From: Halapricum desulfuricans
GTDB taxonomy: Archaea > Halobacteriota > Halobacteria > Halobacteriales > Haloarculaceae
Direction of reading: 5' to 3'
Assembly: GCF_017094505.1 (NCBI RefSeq)
Contig: NZ_CP064787.1
Coordinates: forward strand, 2,170,001-2,234,000
Length of the DNA stretch: 64,000 nucleotides
A model generated the notes under the pieces. That model was not told the DNA's origin, did no database searches, and saw nothing but the letters and a program-made list of their open reading frames with translations. This document shows positions 37,628 to 45,741 of the stretch, in pieces (positions within the stretch are counted from its first letter, which is position 1; every line of letters starts with the position of its first letter). A program made the translations under genes and the position numbers.

Positions 37628-38188
37628 TTACTCGAGCAGACCGAGCTCTTCGAGCCGGGAGACGATCTTGTCGACGGCTTCTTCGGCGTCTTTGGGTTCT
37701 TTGCCGCCGGTGATGACGAGCTTCCCGGAGCCGAACAGCAGCGCGACGACGTCAGGGTCTTCGAGGCGGTAGACGAGACCGGGGAACTGCTCGGGCTCGT
37801 ATTCGATGTTCTCAAGCCCCAGCCCGATCGCGATCGCGTTGAGGTTGAGGTTCCGACCGAGGTCGGCCGACGTGACGATGTTCTGGACGACGATCTCGGG
37901 GTCTTCGTCGACCTGGATCTCCAGATCGCGCAGCTTGTCGAAGACGATCCGCAGACTCTCGTGGACGTCGTCCGTACTCTTCGCACCGGTACAGACGATC
38001 TTGCCGGACCGGAAGATCAGCGCCGCGGACTTGGGTTCCTGCGTTCGGTAGACGAGCCCCGGGAACTGCTCGGGATCGTAATCCGCCCCCTCGAGGTCCA
38101 TGGCCACGCTCTGGAGGTCGAGTTCCTGACCGATACCCGTCGAGGCAACGACGTTTTCGATGTTGATGGTTTCCTTGGGGTCAACCAT
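37628..38188 (-). CDS. tbp: TATA-binding protein
   Basis: 186 aa of two ~90-residue saddle repeats: INIENVVASTGIGQELDLQ with FPGLVYRTQEPKSAALIF and KIVCTGAKS, then VVQNIVTSADLGRNLNLNAI with FPGLVYRLEDPDVVALLF and LVITGGKE. It binds TATA boxes and recruits TFB, whose gene is at 60.9 kb in this window. The short acidic tail and acidic surface are typical of haloarchaeal TBPs. Three AT-rich boxes precede it. Confidence 0.97.
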   Translation of the reverse strand: MVDPKETINIENVVASTGIGQELDLQSVAMDLEGADYDPEQFPGLVYRTQEPKSAALIFRSGKIVCTGAKSTDDVHESLRIVFDKLRDLEIQVDEDPEIVVQNIVTSADLGRNLNLNAIAIGLGLENIEYEPEQFPGLVYRLEDPDVVALLFGSGKLVITGGKEPKDAEEAVDKIVSRLEELGLLE

Positions 38189-38205
38189 TGTCTCGGGCTA
38201 ACAGT

Positions 38206-38247
38206 CGTATTTAAGGCTTATAAAGGTTAGTACTTAATGTTTATAAG
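38206..38247 (-). promoter_or_regulatory. tbp promoter with three AT-rich boxes
   Basis: On the minus strand, CTTATAAAC (38239-38247), CTTTATAAG (38217-38225) and CTTAAATACG (38206-38215) lie in succession before the tbp ATG at 38188. The middle box is at the best distance for a near-leaderless transcript. Several TBP-binding boxes in front of the TBP gene would allow self-adjusting expression; that is inference. Confidence 0.5.
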
Positions 38248-38347
38248 ATGGGGTCGGCGGGCCGGGTGACGTGCAACGTGCCACGCCGATGAAGGGAGCC
38301 CGGGACGTATCGGTCGGTTTATACGCGCCTCGGGCGGTTGTCCCGGT

Positions 38348-39376
38348 GTGTACGTCCTCGAACTCGCGGGACAGGACGACAGGTTCGCCGCCGCCGAGGC
38401 AGCCACGGCAGCGAGCGACGTCACCCCGTTCGCCGCGGGGCTGGCCACGGCACGCGGACTCGAGGAGGGCTTCGAGACGCTTTCGTTCACCCATCGGGCT
38501 GCCGAAGCTATCGGCCGAACTGACGCCAGCGTCGAGAGCGCGGTCGCGCTGCTGGAGGCGGCAACCGTCGATCGGAGCGGGACTGTCGCGGTTCGCGCGC
38601 GAGACGTTCGATCGACGACCGGGATCGACACGCAGGCCGCCGAGCGCGCGCTCGGGGACGTGCTGGTCGAGCGCGGCTTCGCGGTCGATCTGGACGACCC
38701 AGATCACGTCCTGCAGGCGCTGTTCGCCGGCCGCGACGAGGCGAGCGCCGTCGGATCGGACGACGATACTGGTCCCGAGCACCCGGCCGATCCGGACGCC
38801 GGCGTCTGCGCGCTGGGGTGGCTCGCCGCCGAGACCGATCGCGACTTCGCCGACCGCCAGCCGACCGACCGACCGTTCTTCCAGCCCGGCAGCATGGACC
38901 CGGCGCTCGCCCGCGCGCTCGTCAACCTCGCCGGCGGGAAGCCGGGCGCGACGGTCCTCGACCCGATGTGCGGGACCGGGGGACTTCTGCTCGAGGCAGG
39001 ACGCGTCGGGGCGACGCCGATCGGCGGCGACGTGCAGGCGAAGATGGTCCGCGGAACCAGAGAGAACCTGCGGGCGCTGCTCGCGGGCCCGTGGCACCTC
39101 TATCGGGGTGACGCGAGGCGGATCCCGCTGGCCGACGACAGCGTCGACGGCGTGGCCTTCGACGCACCGTACGGTCGCCAGTCGAGGATCGAGGGTGATC
39201 TGGAGGGACTCGTCGCCGACGCGCTCACAGAGGCGCGCCGGGTCGCCGATCGCGGGGTCGTCGTCGGCGACCGGTCGTGGGCGGCGGCCGCCGAAGCCGC
39301 CGGCTGGACGGTCGAGGCGACGTTCGAGCGACGGGTTCACCGGTCGCTCGTCAGACACGTGGCAGTGCTTCGGTAG
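38348..39376 (+). CDS. trmG10: tRNA (guanine-N2)-methyltransferase, TrmG10/Trm11 family
   Basis: 342 aa from a GTG start (MYVLELAGQDDRF). The N-terminal THUMP domain (about 1-150) binds tRNA. The C-terminal Rossmann methyltransferase has the SAM motif LDPMCGTGGLLLEAG (about 200-214) and catalytic motif FDAPYGRQSRIEG. The family methylates G10 of tRNA to m2G/m2,2G. TATA-like TTTATA at 38318-38323 would place transcription within 1-3 nt of the GTG, supporting a leaderless start. Divergent from tbp. Confidence 0.9.
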   Translation: MYVLELAGQDDRFAAAEAATAASDVTPFAAGLATARGLEEGFETLSFTHRAAEAIGRTDASVESAVALLEAATVDRSGTVAVRARDVRSTTGIDTQAAERALGDVLVERGFAVDLDDPDHVLQALFAGRDEASAVGSDDDTGPEHPADPDAGVCALGWLAAETDRDFADRQPTDRPFFQPGSMDPALARALVNLAGGKPGATVLDPMCGTGGLLLEAGRVGATPIGGDVQAKMVRGTRENLRALLAGPWHLYRGDARRIPLADDSVDGVAFDAPYGRQSRIEGDLEGLVADALTEARRVADRGVVVGDRSWAAAAEAAGWTVEATFERRVHRSLVRHVAVLR

Positions 39377-39390
39377 CGGATAGCAGCCGC

Positions 39391-39957
39391 CTACAATTCT
39401 AGCGCGAGCGCGCTCCGAGCGCGACTGTACTCTCCTGTCATCCGTTCCAGCAGCGAGCGGGCGTGATCGCGGACCTCCGGGCCGGTCGTGACGAGTACCA
39501 TTCCCTCGCCGGGCTGGCCGTACACGACGCTCGCGCCGTCCGGGACGGCCAGAATCGCCGGCAGCGCCGCCAGGTCCTCCTCGCCGTCGACGACGACGAG
39601 CGTCGACTCGCCGGCATCGACCGCGCGCCGGAGCGTCGACAGCAACTCGGCGGTGAGCGTTCCGGCGGGGTTGGACACCGAACGGCGAACGTCGAACGCC
39701 GTCGGCCCGTTGTCGCCGACGACCGCCGTCTTGACCTCCCGGTCGACGGCCTCCCGTTCGGTTCGCTCGTCGACGAGCGCGACGGCCGGCGTGTGACCGG
39801 CGTCCAGCAGATGATACGTGACGATGTCGCCGACCGCGACGATCGGCTCGGTCGCATCGTCGAGCAATCGATCGGCGTCGGTGTAGACGGGGCCCAGCGG
39901 CGGTTTCAGTTCGGACCGAAGCGCCGCCGGGAGCTCGAGCACGACGTCCCCGGGCAC
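39391..39957 (-). CDS. GTP-dependent dephospho-CoA kinase (DUF359)
   Basis: 188 aa. PIVAVGDIVTYHLLDAG carries the substrate-binding Asp of the family; VDERTEREAV, VSNPAGTLTAELL and VVVDGEEDLAALPAIL are further conserved blocks. It performs the last step of archaeal coenzyme A synthesis using GTP. It is the last gene of the aIF2-gamma/PIN/Rpo7/Spt4 cluster; the gap to spt4 is 1 bp. Confidence 0.92.
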   Translation of the reverse strand: MPGDVVLELPAALRSELKPPLGPVYTDADRLLDDATEPIVAVGDIVTYHLLDAGHTPAVALVDERTEREAVDREVKTAVVGDNGPTAFDVRRSVSNPAGTLTAELLSTLRRAVDAGESTLVVVDGEEDLAALPAILAVPDGASVVYGQPGEGMVLVTTGPEVRDHARSLLERMTGEYSRARSALALEL

Positions 39958-39958
39958 G

Positions 39959-40162
39959 CTAGCGGACCTTCAGTGCGTACCGCCCGGGCTCGGTGACTTC
40001 CATCTCGCTGGCGATCTCGGACTTCTCCGGATGGGCGATGACGACGTAGCCGGCCCAGTCTTCGGTCAGCGAGGTCGAGCCGCACGCCTGACAGGCGTCT
40101 TCCTCGGAGATGTCCGAGTCCTGCACGCGATGGCACTCCCGACAGACCAGCCGATCCGCCAT
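39959..40162 (-). CDS. spt4: Transcription elongation factor Spt4
   Basis: 67 aa with a zinc ribbon CREC...CQACG (residues 7-10 and 23-26), then SLTEDWAGYVVIAHPEKSEI, the Spt5-contact region. Spt4 with Spt5 keeps RNA polymerase processive. Its start codon overlaps the stop of rpo7 by one base (40162 shared), indicating coupled translation. Confidence 0.93.
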   Translation of the reverse strand: MADRLVCRECHRVQDSDISEEDACQACGSTSLTEDWAGYVVIAHPEKSEIASEMEVTEPGRYALKVR

Positions 40163-40734
40163 CAGTCCTCACCTGCCTGGGCCTCGCGTGCCTTCCGTTC
40201 CTCTTCGAGCCAGCCGTGCTTGCCCAGTCCGACCTGCTTTGCCGTCAGTCCGATCTTGCTGTCCCGGGGGTTGCGCTCGTCGATCGACTTCGTGACGATC
40301 CGCGCACGGACCGCGTCGCCGACCCCCAGCGTCCGGTTCGAGTCGCGGGAAGCCAGCATCTGCCCCTCCTCGTCGTAGGCCAGGTATTCGTCGGAGATCT
40401 GGGAGACGTGCAGCAGGCCGTCGACGGGGCCGATCCCGACGAACGCGCCGAAGTTGACGACCTCGACGACCTCGCCGTCGACGATCTCCTGCATCTGGGG
40501 ATCGAAGGTCAGCGCGTCGAACTCGGCCTCGTAGTAGACGCCGGGCTGGTTGGGCAGCACCGACCCCTCGCCGATGTCGTGGACCTCGATGACCGAGACG
40601 ACCGAGCCGACGTCCTCGTCCATGCGGCCCTCGAGTTTGTCTTGCAGTAGCTTCTTGACCAGTTCCGGGGACACGTCCGCGAGGTATTCCGGGGGCACCT
40701 CGACCGTGTCGCGAAGTCGTACACGTTTGTACAT
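40162..40734 (-). CDS. rpo7: RNA polymerase subunit Rpo7 (RpoE')
   Basis: 190 aa. N-terminal RNP-like domain (MYKRVRLRDTVEVPPEYLAD) and C-terminal S1/OB domain (VDGEVVEVVNFGAFVGIGPV, LLHVSQISDEYL). With Rpo4 it forms the polymerase stalk that assists open-complex formation and binds exiting RNA. Located 3 bp after the PIN gene in the conserved archaeal cluster. Confidence 0.96.
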   Translation of the reverse strand: MYKRVRLRDTVEVPPEYLADVSPELVKKLLQDKLEGRMDEDVGSVVSVIEVHDIGEGSVLPNQPGVYYEAEFDALTFDPQMQEIVDGEVVEVVNFGAFVGIGPVDGLLHVSQISDEYLAYDEEGQMLASRDSNRTLGVGDAVRARIVTKSIDERNPRDSKIGLTAKQVGLGKHGWLEEERKAREAQAGED

Positions 40735-40737
40735 AGA

Positions 40738-41115
40738 TTATGGGTGAGTGATAGCGAGTTTGTGCTCGCCGCGTAAACTAATTACCGGAACGCCCGCCGC
40801 GAGCAGACGTTCCCGAAGTGGTTTGTCGTTCGTCAGTGCGTACTCGACACCGTCGCGCCCTGCGACCGCCAGCACGGCGTCGTCGGCGTAGTCCGGTTCG
40901 GCCTCGACGACCCGACAGCGCTCGGCCAGATCGAGGCCGACGCTCGCGGCCGTCGCCGCCTCGCTCGCGCCGTCGGACAGCGAGTCGAGTTCCGCGAGCA
41001 CCTGCTCGGGAACGATCGAGTCGACAGTTCCGAGCAGTCGCTGGAGTTCCTCGAACACGCGGATATCGCATTCGACGGGCATCATCAGCGCGTTGGTGTC
41101 GAGGACGACCGTCAT
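40738..41115 (-). CDS. PIN-domain protein
   Basis: 125 aa. [15 protein letters not shown] provides the first acidic residue of the PIN nuclease site; [20 protein letters not shown] and [14 protein letters not shown] provide the others. Unlike VapC toxins it has no antitoxin partner. Its fixed place between aIF2-gamma and Rpo7 in archaea points to an RNA-processing role of the Fcf1/Nob1-like type, rather than toxin-antitoxin activity. The ATG overlaps the aIF2-gamma stop by 4 bp. Confidence 0.9.
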   Translation of the reverse strand: MTVVLDTNALMMPVECDIRVFEELQRLLGTVDSIVPEQVLAELDSLSDGASEAATAASVGLDLAERCRVVEAEPDYADDAVLAVAGRDGVEYALTNDKPLRERLLAAGVPVISLRGEHKLAITHP

Positions 41116-42344
41116 TCCCGCAGGGTTCCGATGCCGATCAGCCGCCAGCGCGTGCCGACGCGCCGGTTGATCGCGATCTTGGCACCCTCGCGGGCACAGA
41201 CCGGCCGCTTGAGCGCGACCTCGGCCTCCTGATCGCGGGCGCTGGTGACCGTCCCGACGGTCGTGGCCGTCCCGACGGTCAACATGAGCGGCTCGTTCGT
41301 CGAGATCGGGTCGACCTCGTCGGCCTCGTCGCCGACGATCCGGTCGAGCAACTGGACGTCCATCGTGAACTGCTGGTGGACGGGCGGGAGCGTCCCGGGC
41401 GGACCGGCGATCTGTCCGGCGAGTCCGTCGCCTTTCGTCAGCGACGGATCGAGACCGGTACCGACGCCGAGCAGGCCGCCGGGCGTCGCCTCCTCGACGC
41501 TCTGGCCGCCGGCCTGCAGCGATCGGATCGTCGTCGTGACCGGCTCCCACTCGCTCTGGCCGCCTTCCTCGACCTCGCGGCCGGGACGGAGCTCGATCTC
41601 GTCGTCGGGCTCGAGCCGTCCCTGTGCGAGACTGCCGCCAAGCACGCCGCCCAGAAGCGATTCCCAGGTCGTCCCCGGCCGGTTGATGTCGAAACTCCGC
41701 GCGACCAGCATCTCGGGGTCGGCGTCGGGATCGCGTTCCGGGGTCGGAATGTGTTCCTCGACGGTCTCGATCAGCAGGTCGACGTTCGCGCCGGCCTGTG
41801 CGCTGATCGGGACGATCGGCGCGCCCTCCGCGACGGTCCCCTCGACGAACTCCCGGATCTGCTCGTAGTTCTCGCGCGCCTGTTCGGTGTCGACGAGGTC
41901 GATCTTGTTCTGGGCGATGACGATGTTCTCGATCCCGATGATGTCAAGCGCCATCAGGTGCTCCTCGGTCTGGGCCTGCGGGACGTCCTCGGTCGCGGAG
42001 ATGACCAGGACCGCGCCGTCCATGATCGCCGCGCCCGACAGCATCGTCGCCATCAGCGTCTCGTGGCCCGGCGCGTCGACGAACGACACCGTCCGTAGAT
42101 GCTCTGTTTCGACGCCGTGTTCGTCACATTCCTCGGCGACCGTGTAGGCCGACTGGTCGTCACATTCGGGGCACTTCCGGAACGTCGCGTCGGCGTAGCC
42201 AAGTCGAATGGAGATGCCGCGTTTCATCTCCTCGGAGTGCTGGTCCGTCCACTCTCCTGAGAGGGCCTCGACCAGGGTCGTCTTCCCGTGGTCGACGTGG
42301 CCGACGAGTCCGATGTTCACCTCCGGTTGATTGTTCGATGTCAT
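41112..42344 (-). CDS. aif2g: Translation initiation factor aIF2, gamma subunit
   Basis: 410 aa GTPase. G1 [10 protein letters not shown] (residues ~14-23), G3 DAPGHE, G4 AQNKID and SAQ near [14 protein letters not shown]; a zinc knuckle with KCPECDDQ and CDEHG. It forms the ternary complex with GTP and initiator Met-tRNA. Start at [20 protein letters not shown]; a 38-codon in-frame extension upstream is not family-like. First gene of the cluster that continues with PIN, rpo7, spt4 and DUF359. Confidence 0.96.
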   Translation of the reverse strand: MTSNNQPEVNIGLVGHVDHGKTTLVEALSGEWTDQHSEEMKRGISIRLGYADATFRKCPECDDQSAYTVAEECDEHGVETEHLRTVSFVDAPGHETLMATMLSGAAIMDGAVLVISATEDVPQAQTEEHLMALDIIGIENIVIAQNKIDLVDTEQARENYEQIREFVEGTVAEGAPIVPISAQAGANVDLLIETVEEHIPTPERDPDADPEMLVARSFDINRPGTTWESLLGGVLGGSLAQGRLEPDDEIELRPGREVEEGGQSEWEPVTTTIRSLQAGGQSVEEATPGGLLGVGTGLDPSLTKGDGLAGQIAGPPGTLPPVHQQFTMDVQLLDRIVGDEADEVDPISTNEPLMLTVGTATTVGTVTSARDQEAEVALKRPVCAREGAKIAINRRVGTRWRLIGIGTLRE

Positions 42345-42412
42345 CTCGAGAGTAATCTTGCTGGATCTTCGCTCCGTGCGCCTGATAAACCTACTGTTCT
42401 CGCCGCCTGTCG

Positions 42413-42556
42413 TCACTGGTCTGTCGACGCTTTCGCCGACGAGGACAGCCGGGTCCACCGCGACTCGACGGTGCGGTTCGCGAGCACGACCAGTTCACCG
42501 CTATCGAGCCGGGGCCTGCTCTTGCGCAGGCCGATCGACTCGACGGTCCCGGTCAT
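42413..42556 (-). pseudogene. Possible MscS-type channel fragment
   Basis: 47-codon frame. MTGTVESIGLRKSRPRLDSG then [10 protein letters not shown] resembles the beta-domain signature of small-conductance mechanosensitive channels (G-T-V-E-x-I-G-L-R ... D-G-x-x-V-x-x-P-N). All membrane helices and the rest of the soluble domain are missing on both sides. Either a deletion remnant or a chance resemblance over ~30 residues. It lies in the 350-bp gap between aIF2-gamma and the DUF502 gene, where no other gene is seen. Confidence 0.4.
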
Positions 42557-42623
42557 CGCTCACTCAGAGACGTGCTAACGGTAGCGAGAGCCGATAACGG
42601 ACACACACAGGCAGACGGCCTCG

Positions 42624-42666
42624 CGAACACACAGTAGGCGACACGAACACACACAGTAGGCGACAG
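42624..42666 (+). repeat. Two ~21-bp tandem repeats upstream of the DUF502 gene
   Basis: CGAACACACAGTAGGCGACA is followed by a second copy with an extra CA dinucleotide. Both lie 33-75 bp before the start at 42699 and just upstream of the AT-containing GTATCATTACG box, a position where an activator site could sit. Confidence 0.6.
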
Positions 42667-42698
42667 TATCATTACGCGCACGCCCGTGGCTGGACGTA

Positions 42699-43307
42699 AT
42701 GTCGGCAACGTGGAAACGAGATTTCGCCAGCGGACTGATCGTTCTGTTTCCGTTGCTGGTAACGATATTCGTCCTCACCTGGCTGTACAACCAGATACGA
42801 CAGGTCCCCCTGAACGTCGTCGATTCGGATCCGCTGCAGGTGCTGTTGACGATCGTCGTGTTCATACTGCTTGTGTTTGCGATCGGGTATCTCATGCGGA
42901 CCGCCGCCGGGTCGCTACTCGAAGCCGGACTGGACGACATAATGAACCGGCTGCCGGGGTTGCGCATCATCTACAACGCCTCGAAGATGGCCGTCGAGAC
43001 GGCCGTCGGCGGAACGGACGAACTCCAGGCCCCGGTCAAGGTCGAGACCTGGAATGGGATGCGAATGACGGCGTTCAAAACCGGCCAGCAAGCATCTGAC
43101 GGGCGTGAGCTCCTGTTTCTGCCGACCGCACCGAACATCACGACCGGGTTCGTCATCGAGGTCGAACCCGACGACTACGAAGAACTCGACGAGAGCGTCG
43201 AAGACGCGCTGACCCGCGTTCTCAGCGCCGGGTTCGGCGAGGCCAACGACAGCGAAGTCTCGCTCAATATCCCCGTTGAAAAGGCTGACGACCGAACGGA
43301 CGAGTGA
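42699..43307 (+). CDS. DUF502 family membrane protein
   Basis: 202 aa. Two N-terminal membrane helices (about 9-30 and 48-70), then a soluble domain with the family signatures GLDDIMNRLPGLRIIYNASK and FLPTAPNITTGFVIEVEPDD. DUF502 proteins occur in bacteria and archaea without an assigned biochemical role. The acidic C-terminal 40 residues are typical of halophiles. Confidence 0.88.
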   Translation: MSATWKRDFASGLIVLFPLLVTIFVLTWLYNQIRQVPLNVVDSDPLQVLLTIVVFILLVFAIGYLMRTAAGSLLEAGLDDIMNRLPGLRIIYNASKMAVETAVGGTDELQAPVKVETWNGMRMTAFKTGQQASDGRELLFLPTAPNITTGFVIEVEPDDYEELDESVEDALTRVLSAGFGEANDSEVSLNIPVEKADDRTDE

Positions 43308-43320
43308 CCGCGAAATCGGA

Positions 43321-44253
43321 TCAGACGGGCGTGAACCACGCCTCGGGTTGCCCTTCCTCGACCACCTCGAAGAAGCGCTGCTGGATCTCGTCGGTGACCG
43401 GCCCCTTGGTTCCCGTGCCGATCTCGTTGTCGTCGACTGTCCGGATCGGCGTGATCTCCGCCGCAGTCCCCGAGAAGAACAGCTCGTCGGCGGTGTACAG
43501 TTCGCCGCGGGAGATCGTCGCGTCGTCGTGGACGGTGTAGCCCAGCTCCTCGGCGAGTTCGATCACGGTCCGGCGGGTGATCCCGTCGAGGATCGACTCC
43601 GCCAGTCCGGTCGTGTACAGTTCGCCGTCCCGGACCAGAAAGAGGTTCTCGCCCGGCCCTTCGGCGACGTTGCCCTCCTTGTTGAGGACGATCGCTTCCT
43701 CGTACCCGTTGCCCTTGGCCTCGAGGCTTGCCAGCACGCTGTTGACGTAGGTTCCCGTCGTCTTGGCGTTGGTCGGGATCTGGCTCGATGAGTACTTGCG
43801 CCACGAGGAGACCGCGACGTCGACGCCCTCCTCGAGGGCCTCGTCGCCGAGGTACGCGCCCCACGGCCAGACCGCGAGCGCGACCTGAACGGGCGACTGC
43901 TGTGGATTGAGTCCCAGCGGTCCGTACCCGTAGAAGGCGATCGGCCGGATGTACCCCGAATCGAGGTCCTCCCGGTCGATGAGTTCGCGCGTGGCCTCGT
44001 CGAGTTCGGCTTTCGTGTACGGGATGTCGATGTCGTAGACCTCCGCGGAGTTATACAGGCGATCGAGGTGTTCGTCCCAGCGGAAGATCGCCGGCCCGCG
44101 GTCGGTGTCGTAACAGCGGACGCCCTCGAACACGCCCGTCCCGTAGTGCAGTGCGTGGGTCAGGACGTGGATCTGGGCGTCCTCGAAGTCCACGAACTCG
44201 CCGTCGAGCCAGATCTCCTCGACACCGTCGAACATTTCCGGTCGATCGCTCAT
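43321..44253 (-). CDS. ilvE: Branched-chain amino acid aminotransferase
   Basis: 310 aa fold-type IV PLP enzyme. HALHYGTGVFEGVRCYD at the N-terminus, TNAKTTGTYVNSVLAS with the PLP lysine (TNAK), EAIVLNKEGNVAEGPGENLF and FFSGTAAEITPI are diagnostic. It interconverts Leu/Ile/Val and their 2-oxoacids with glutamate/2-oxoglutarate. Start at MSDRPEMFDGVEEIWLDGEF; 29 in-frame codons upstream lack similarity. Convergent with DUF502, 13 bp apart. Confidence 0.95.
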   Translation of the reverse strand: MSDRPEMFDGVEEIWLDGEFVDFEDAQIHVLTHALHYGTGVFEGVRCYDTDRGPAIFRWDEHLDRLYNSAEVYDIDIPYTKAELDEATRELIDREDLDSGYIRPIAFYGYGPLGLNPQQSPVQVALAVWPWGAYLGDEALEEGVDVAVSSWRKYSSSQIPTNAKTTGTYVNSVLASLEAKGNGYEEAIVLNKEGNVAEGPGENLFLVRDGELYTTGLAESILDGITRRTVIELAEELGYTVHDDATISRGELYTADELFFSGTAAEITPIRTVDDNEIGTGTKGPVTDEIQQRFFEVVEEGQPEAWFTPV

Positions 44254-44474
44254 CGATCGACCCTCCGACTGTGCGTCCCGAGTCGCGTCGTCTCGGCGTG
44301 CATGTCTCACCCAATGCGTGGGAGTGTTAAGAACGTTCACGGTCTCCGTCCGAAATGACCTTCAGTTCACATCACCGCCAGGCGAGGAGCGTCAGCCGGT
44401 CGCAGTCGGCTTCGAGGAGATTGCGGTGCTTGTCGCGTGGCGCTCGGAGATGGCGTTGGGCGGGGCATCGCCTG

Positions 44475-44551
44475 TAAGAGTTAAGGCCGCGCCACCCCGA
44501 GCCATGGTCATGAACGTAGTCGTCGACGCCTCGGGGGTGGCGAATCCGTGA
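44475..44551 (+). promoter_or_regulatory. Leader with short ORF and hairpin before the ferritin-like/DtxR operon
   Basis: TAAGAGTTAA (44475-44484) is a plausible TATA box placed ~25 bp before ATG 44504, which opens a 15-codon frame (MVMNVVVDASGVANP). Its TGA overlaps the GTG start of the next gene. CGCCACCCCGAG (44490-44501) and CTCGGGGGTGGCG (44530-44542) are complementary apart from one extra G, so a hairpin would end just before the start codon. Could be a translational control element. The rest of 44254-44547 shows no gene. Confidence 0.4.
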
Positions 44552-45021
44552 GCGTCAGCGAGTCGCTGGAATCGGACCATCAGCTCGCGCGATTGTTACA
44601 GATCGGGATCGTTCTCGAGGAGGTCGTCGAAGCGCGGGCGTCGAAACACGTCGAGACGGTGGCCGAGGAGACGGCAGTCGCGGAGTACATGCAGGCGGCG
44701 GCAGAGGAGTCGTTCCGCCATCGTGACCAGCTCGAAGAGCTGATCGCGGAGCTGGACGCCGAGACGGTGTCATTCGAGGAGATCAAGCGGCTGGTCGAGG
44801 CGACCTACGAGGCGGACAGCGACTTCGACGACGTGCTCTACGACCAGCTGTGTAACGAGGAGACGACCTACAAGTTCTACGACGACCTGATCGCGGCGAT
44901 CGAGGCGAGCGACACCGAGTTTACCGTCAGCCGCGACCGGCTGGTCTCGGTGCTCGAGGCGATCCGCGAGGAGGAGGCCGAAGGCGTCGAAGCAGTGACC
45001 CGGCTCATGGAGGAACGATGA
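44548..45021 (+). CDS. Ferritin-like helical protein
   Basis: 157 aa, GTG start. All-helical; helices carry E-E-x-x-E/H patterns: LEEVVEARASKHVETVAEET, MQAAAEESFRHRDQLEEL, NEETTYKFYDDLIAAIE, EAIREEEAEGVEAVTRLMEE. Two such Glu/His sets resemble a di-iron rubrerythrin-type site. There is no rubredoxin domain. Overlaps the DtxR-like gene by 4 bp. Probable role in iron handling or oxidative defence, inferred from fold and partner. Confidence 0.72.
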   Translation: MSVSESLESDHQLARLLQIGIVLEEVVEARASKHVETVAEETAVAEYMQAAAEESFRHRDQLEELIAELDAETVSFEEIKRLVEATYEADSDFDDVLYDQLCNEETTYKFYDDLIAAIEASDTEFTVSRDRLVSVLEAIREEEAEGVEAVTRLMEER

Positions 45022-45449
45022 ACACGGGAGACCAGTACCTGAAGGCGATCTATCTGATCCAGCAGCTCGAAGACGGGCCGGCCTCGACGGGCGCAATCGC
45101 CGACCGACTGGACGTCAGTCCCGCGAGCGCCAACGAGATGGTCGGCAAACTCGAAGATCAGGGACTGCTCGAACACGAGAAGTACAAGGGCGTCGACCTG
45201 ACCGACGAGGGGATCCGACAGGCGCGGGACGCGCTGGAGACGTACTGCATCATCGAGCGGTTCCTCTTGCAGGTGCTGGAGGTCGAGGATTTCCGGGCCG
45301 AGGCGCGGACGCTGGAAAGCGTGATCGACGAGACGGTCGCCGAGCGACTCGACACGATCGTCGACCGAAACGATCACTGTCCGGACTGTTTCGATCCCGA
45401 ATCGGACGTCTGTGAGTGTCTCGAGCCCGAGATCGAAGCGTCAGACTGA
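45018..45449 (+). CDS. DtxR/SirR-family metal-dependent regulator
   Basis: 143 aa. N-terminal winged helix (DQYLKAIYLIQQLEDGPAST, LDVSPASANEMVGKLEDQGL, HEKYKGVDLT) and a metal-binding dimerisation domain with ETYCIIERFLLQVLEVE. The C-terminus carries a Cys cluster (HCPDCFDPESDVCECLE) in place of the usual SH3-like domain. It senses Fe2+/Mn2+ and represses uptake or storage genes. Coupled to the ferritin-like gene, which may be its own target. Confidence 0.88.
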   Translation: MNTGDQYLKAIYLIQQLEDGPASTGAIADRLDVSPASANEMVGKLEDQGLLEHEKYKGVDLTDEGIRQARDALETYCIIERFLLQVLEVEDFRAEARTLESVIDETVAERLDTIVDRNDHCPDCFDPESDVCECLEPEIEASD

Positions 45450-45520
45450 TCGCCTGCGAGCGGACAGCGAGAAAAGAAGATATAATTCCCTCCCGGGACG
45501 TACACTCGAACGGGTGTCGC

Positions 45521-45593
45521 AGTCCCGTGGTGTAGCGGCCAATCATAGAGGCCTTTGGAGCCTCTGACGGCGGTTCGAATCCGCCCGGGACTA
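45521..45593 (+). tRNA. tRNA-Gln (anticodon TTG)
   Basis: 73 nt: acceptor AGTCCCG/CGGGACT plus A73, anticodon arm GAGGC-CTTTGGA-GCCTC with TTG, T arm GGCGG-TTCGAAT-CCGCC. No intron, CCA not encoded. Its 3' tail plus three more bases is repeated at 45672. Confidence 0.95.
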
Positions 45594-45596
45594 TCC
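45572..45596 (+). repeat. Attachment-site copy at tRNA-Gln 3' end
   Basis: 25-bp segment (GGTTCGAATCCGCCCGGG onward through CTATCC). It is repeated exactly at 45672-45696, 100 bp downstream. Confidence 0.8.
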
Positions 45597-45671
45597 TGCG
45601 AGGAACGAACGTGACGAGCGGATAGGCCGGCGGATTCCGAGCCCAGAGGACGAGAGGATTCGAGTCCTCGT

Positions 45672-45696
45672 GGTTCGAATCCGCCCGGGACTATCC
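45672..45696 (+). repeat. Second attachment-site copy (tRNA-Gln tail)
   Basis: Perfect 25-bp direct copy of 45572-45596. The 75 bp between the copies contain no gene. The sequence CGCCCGGGACAATTCC at 47593-47608 resembles the same tail less exactly and might be the far boundary of an island of ~2 kb. Confidence 0.75.
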
Positions 45697-45741
45697 ACAT
45701 TTTGTTACTAATCCCGACAGAAACGTCAGCCATGCAACCAA

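Noticed and set aside
40738-41115. VapC toxin of a toxin-antitoxin pair
   Set aside because: No antitoxin gene is present; the gene lies in the conserved aIF2-gamma/Rpo7 housekeeping cluster.
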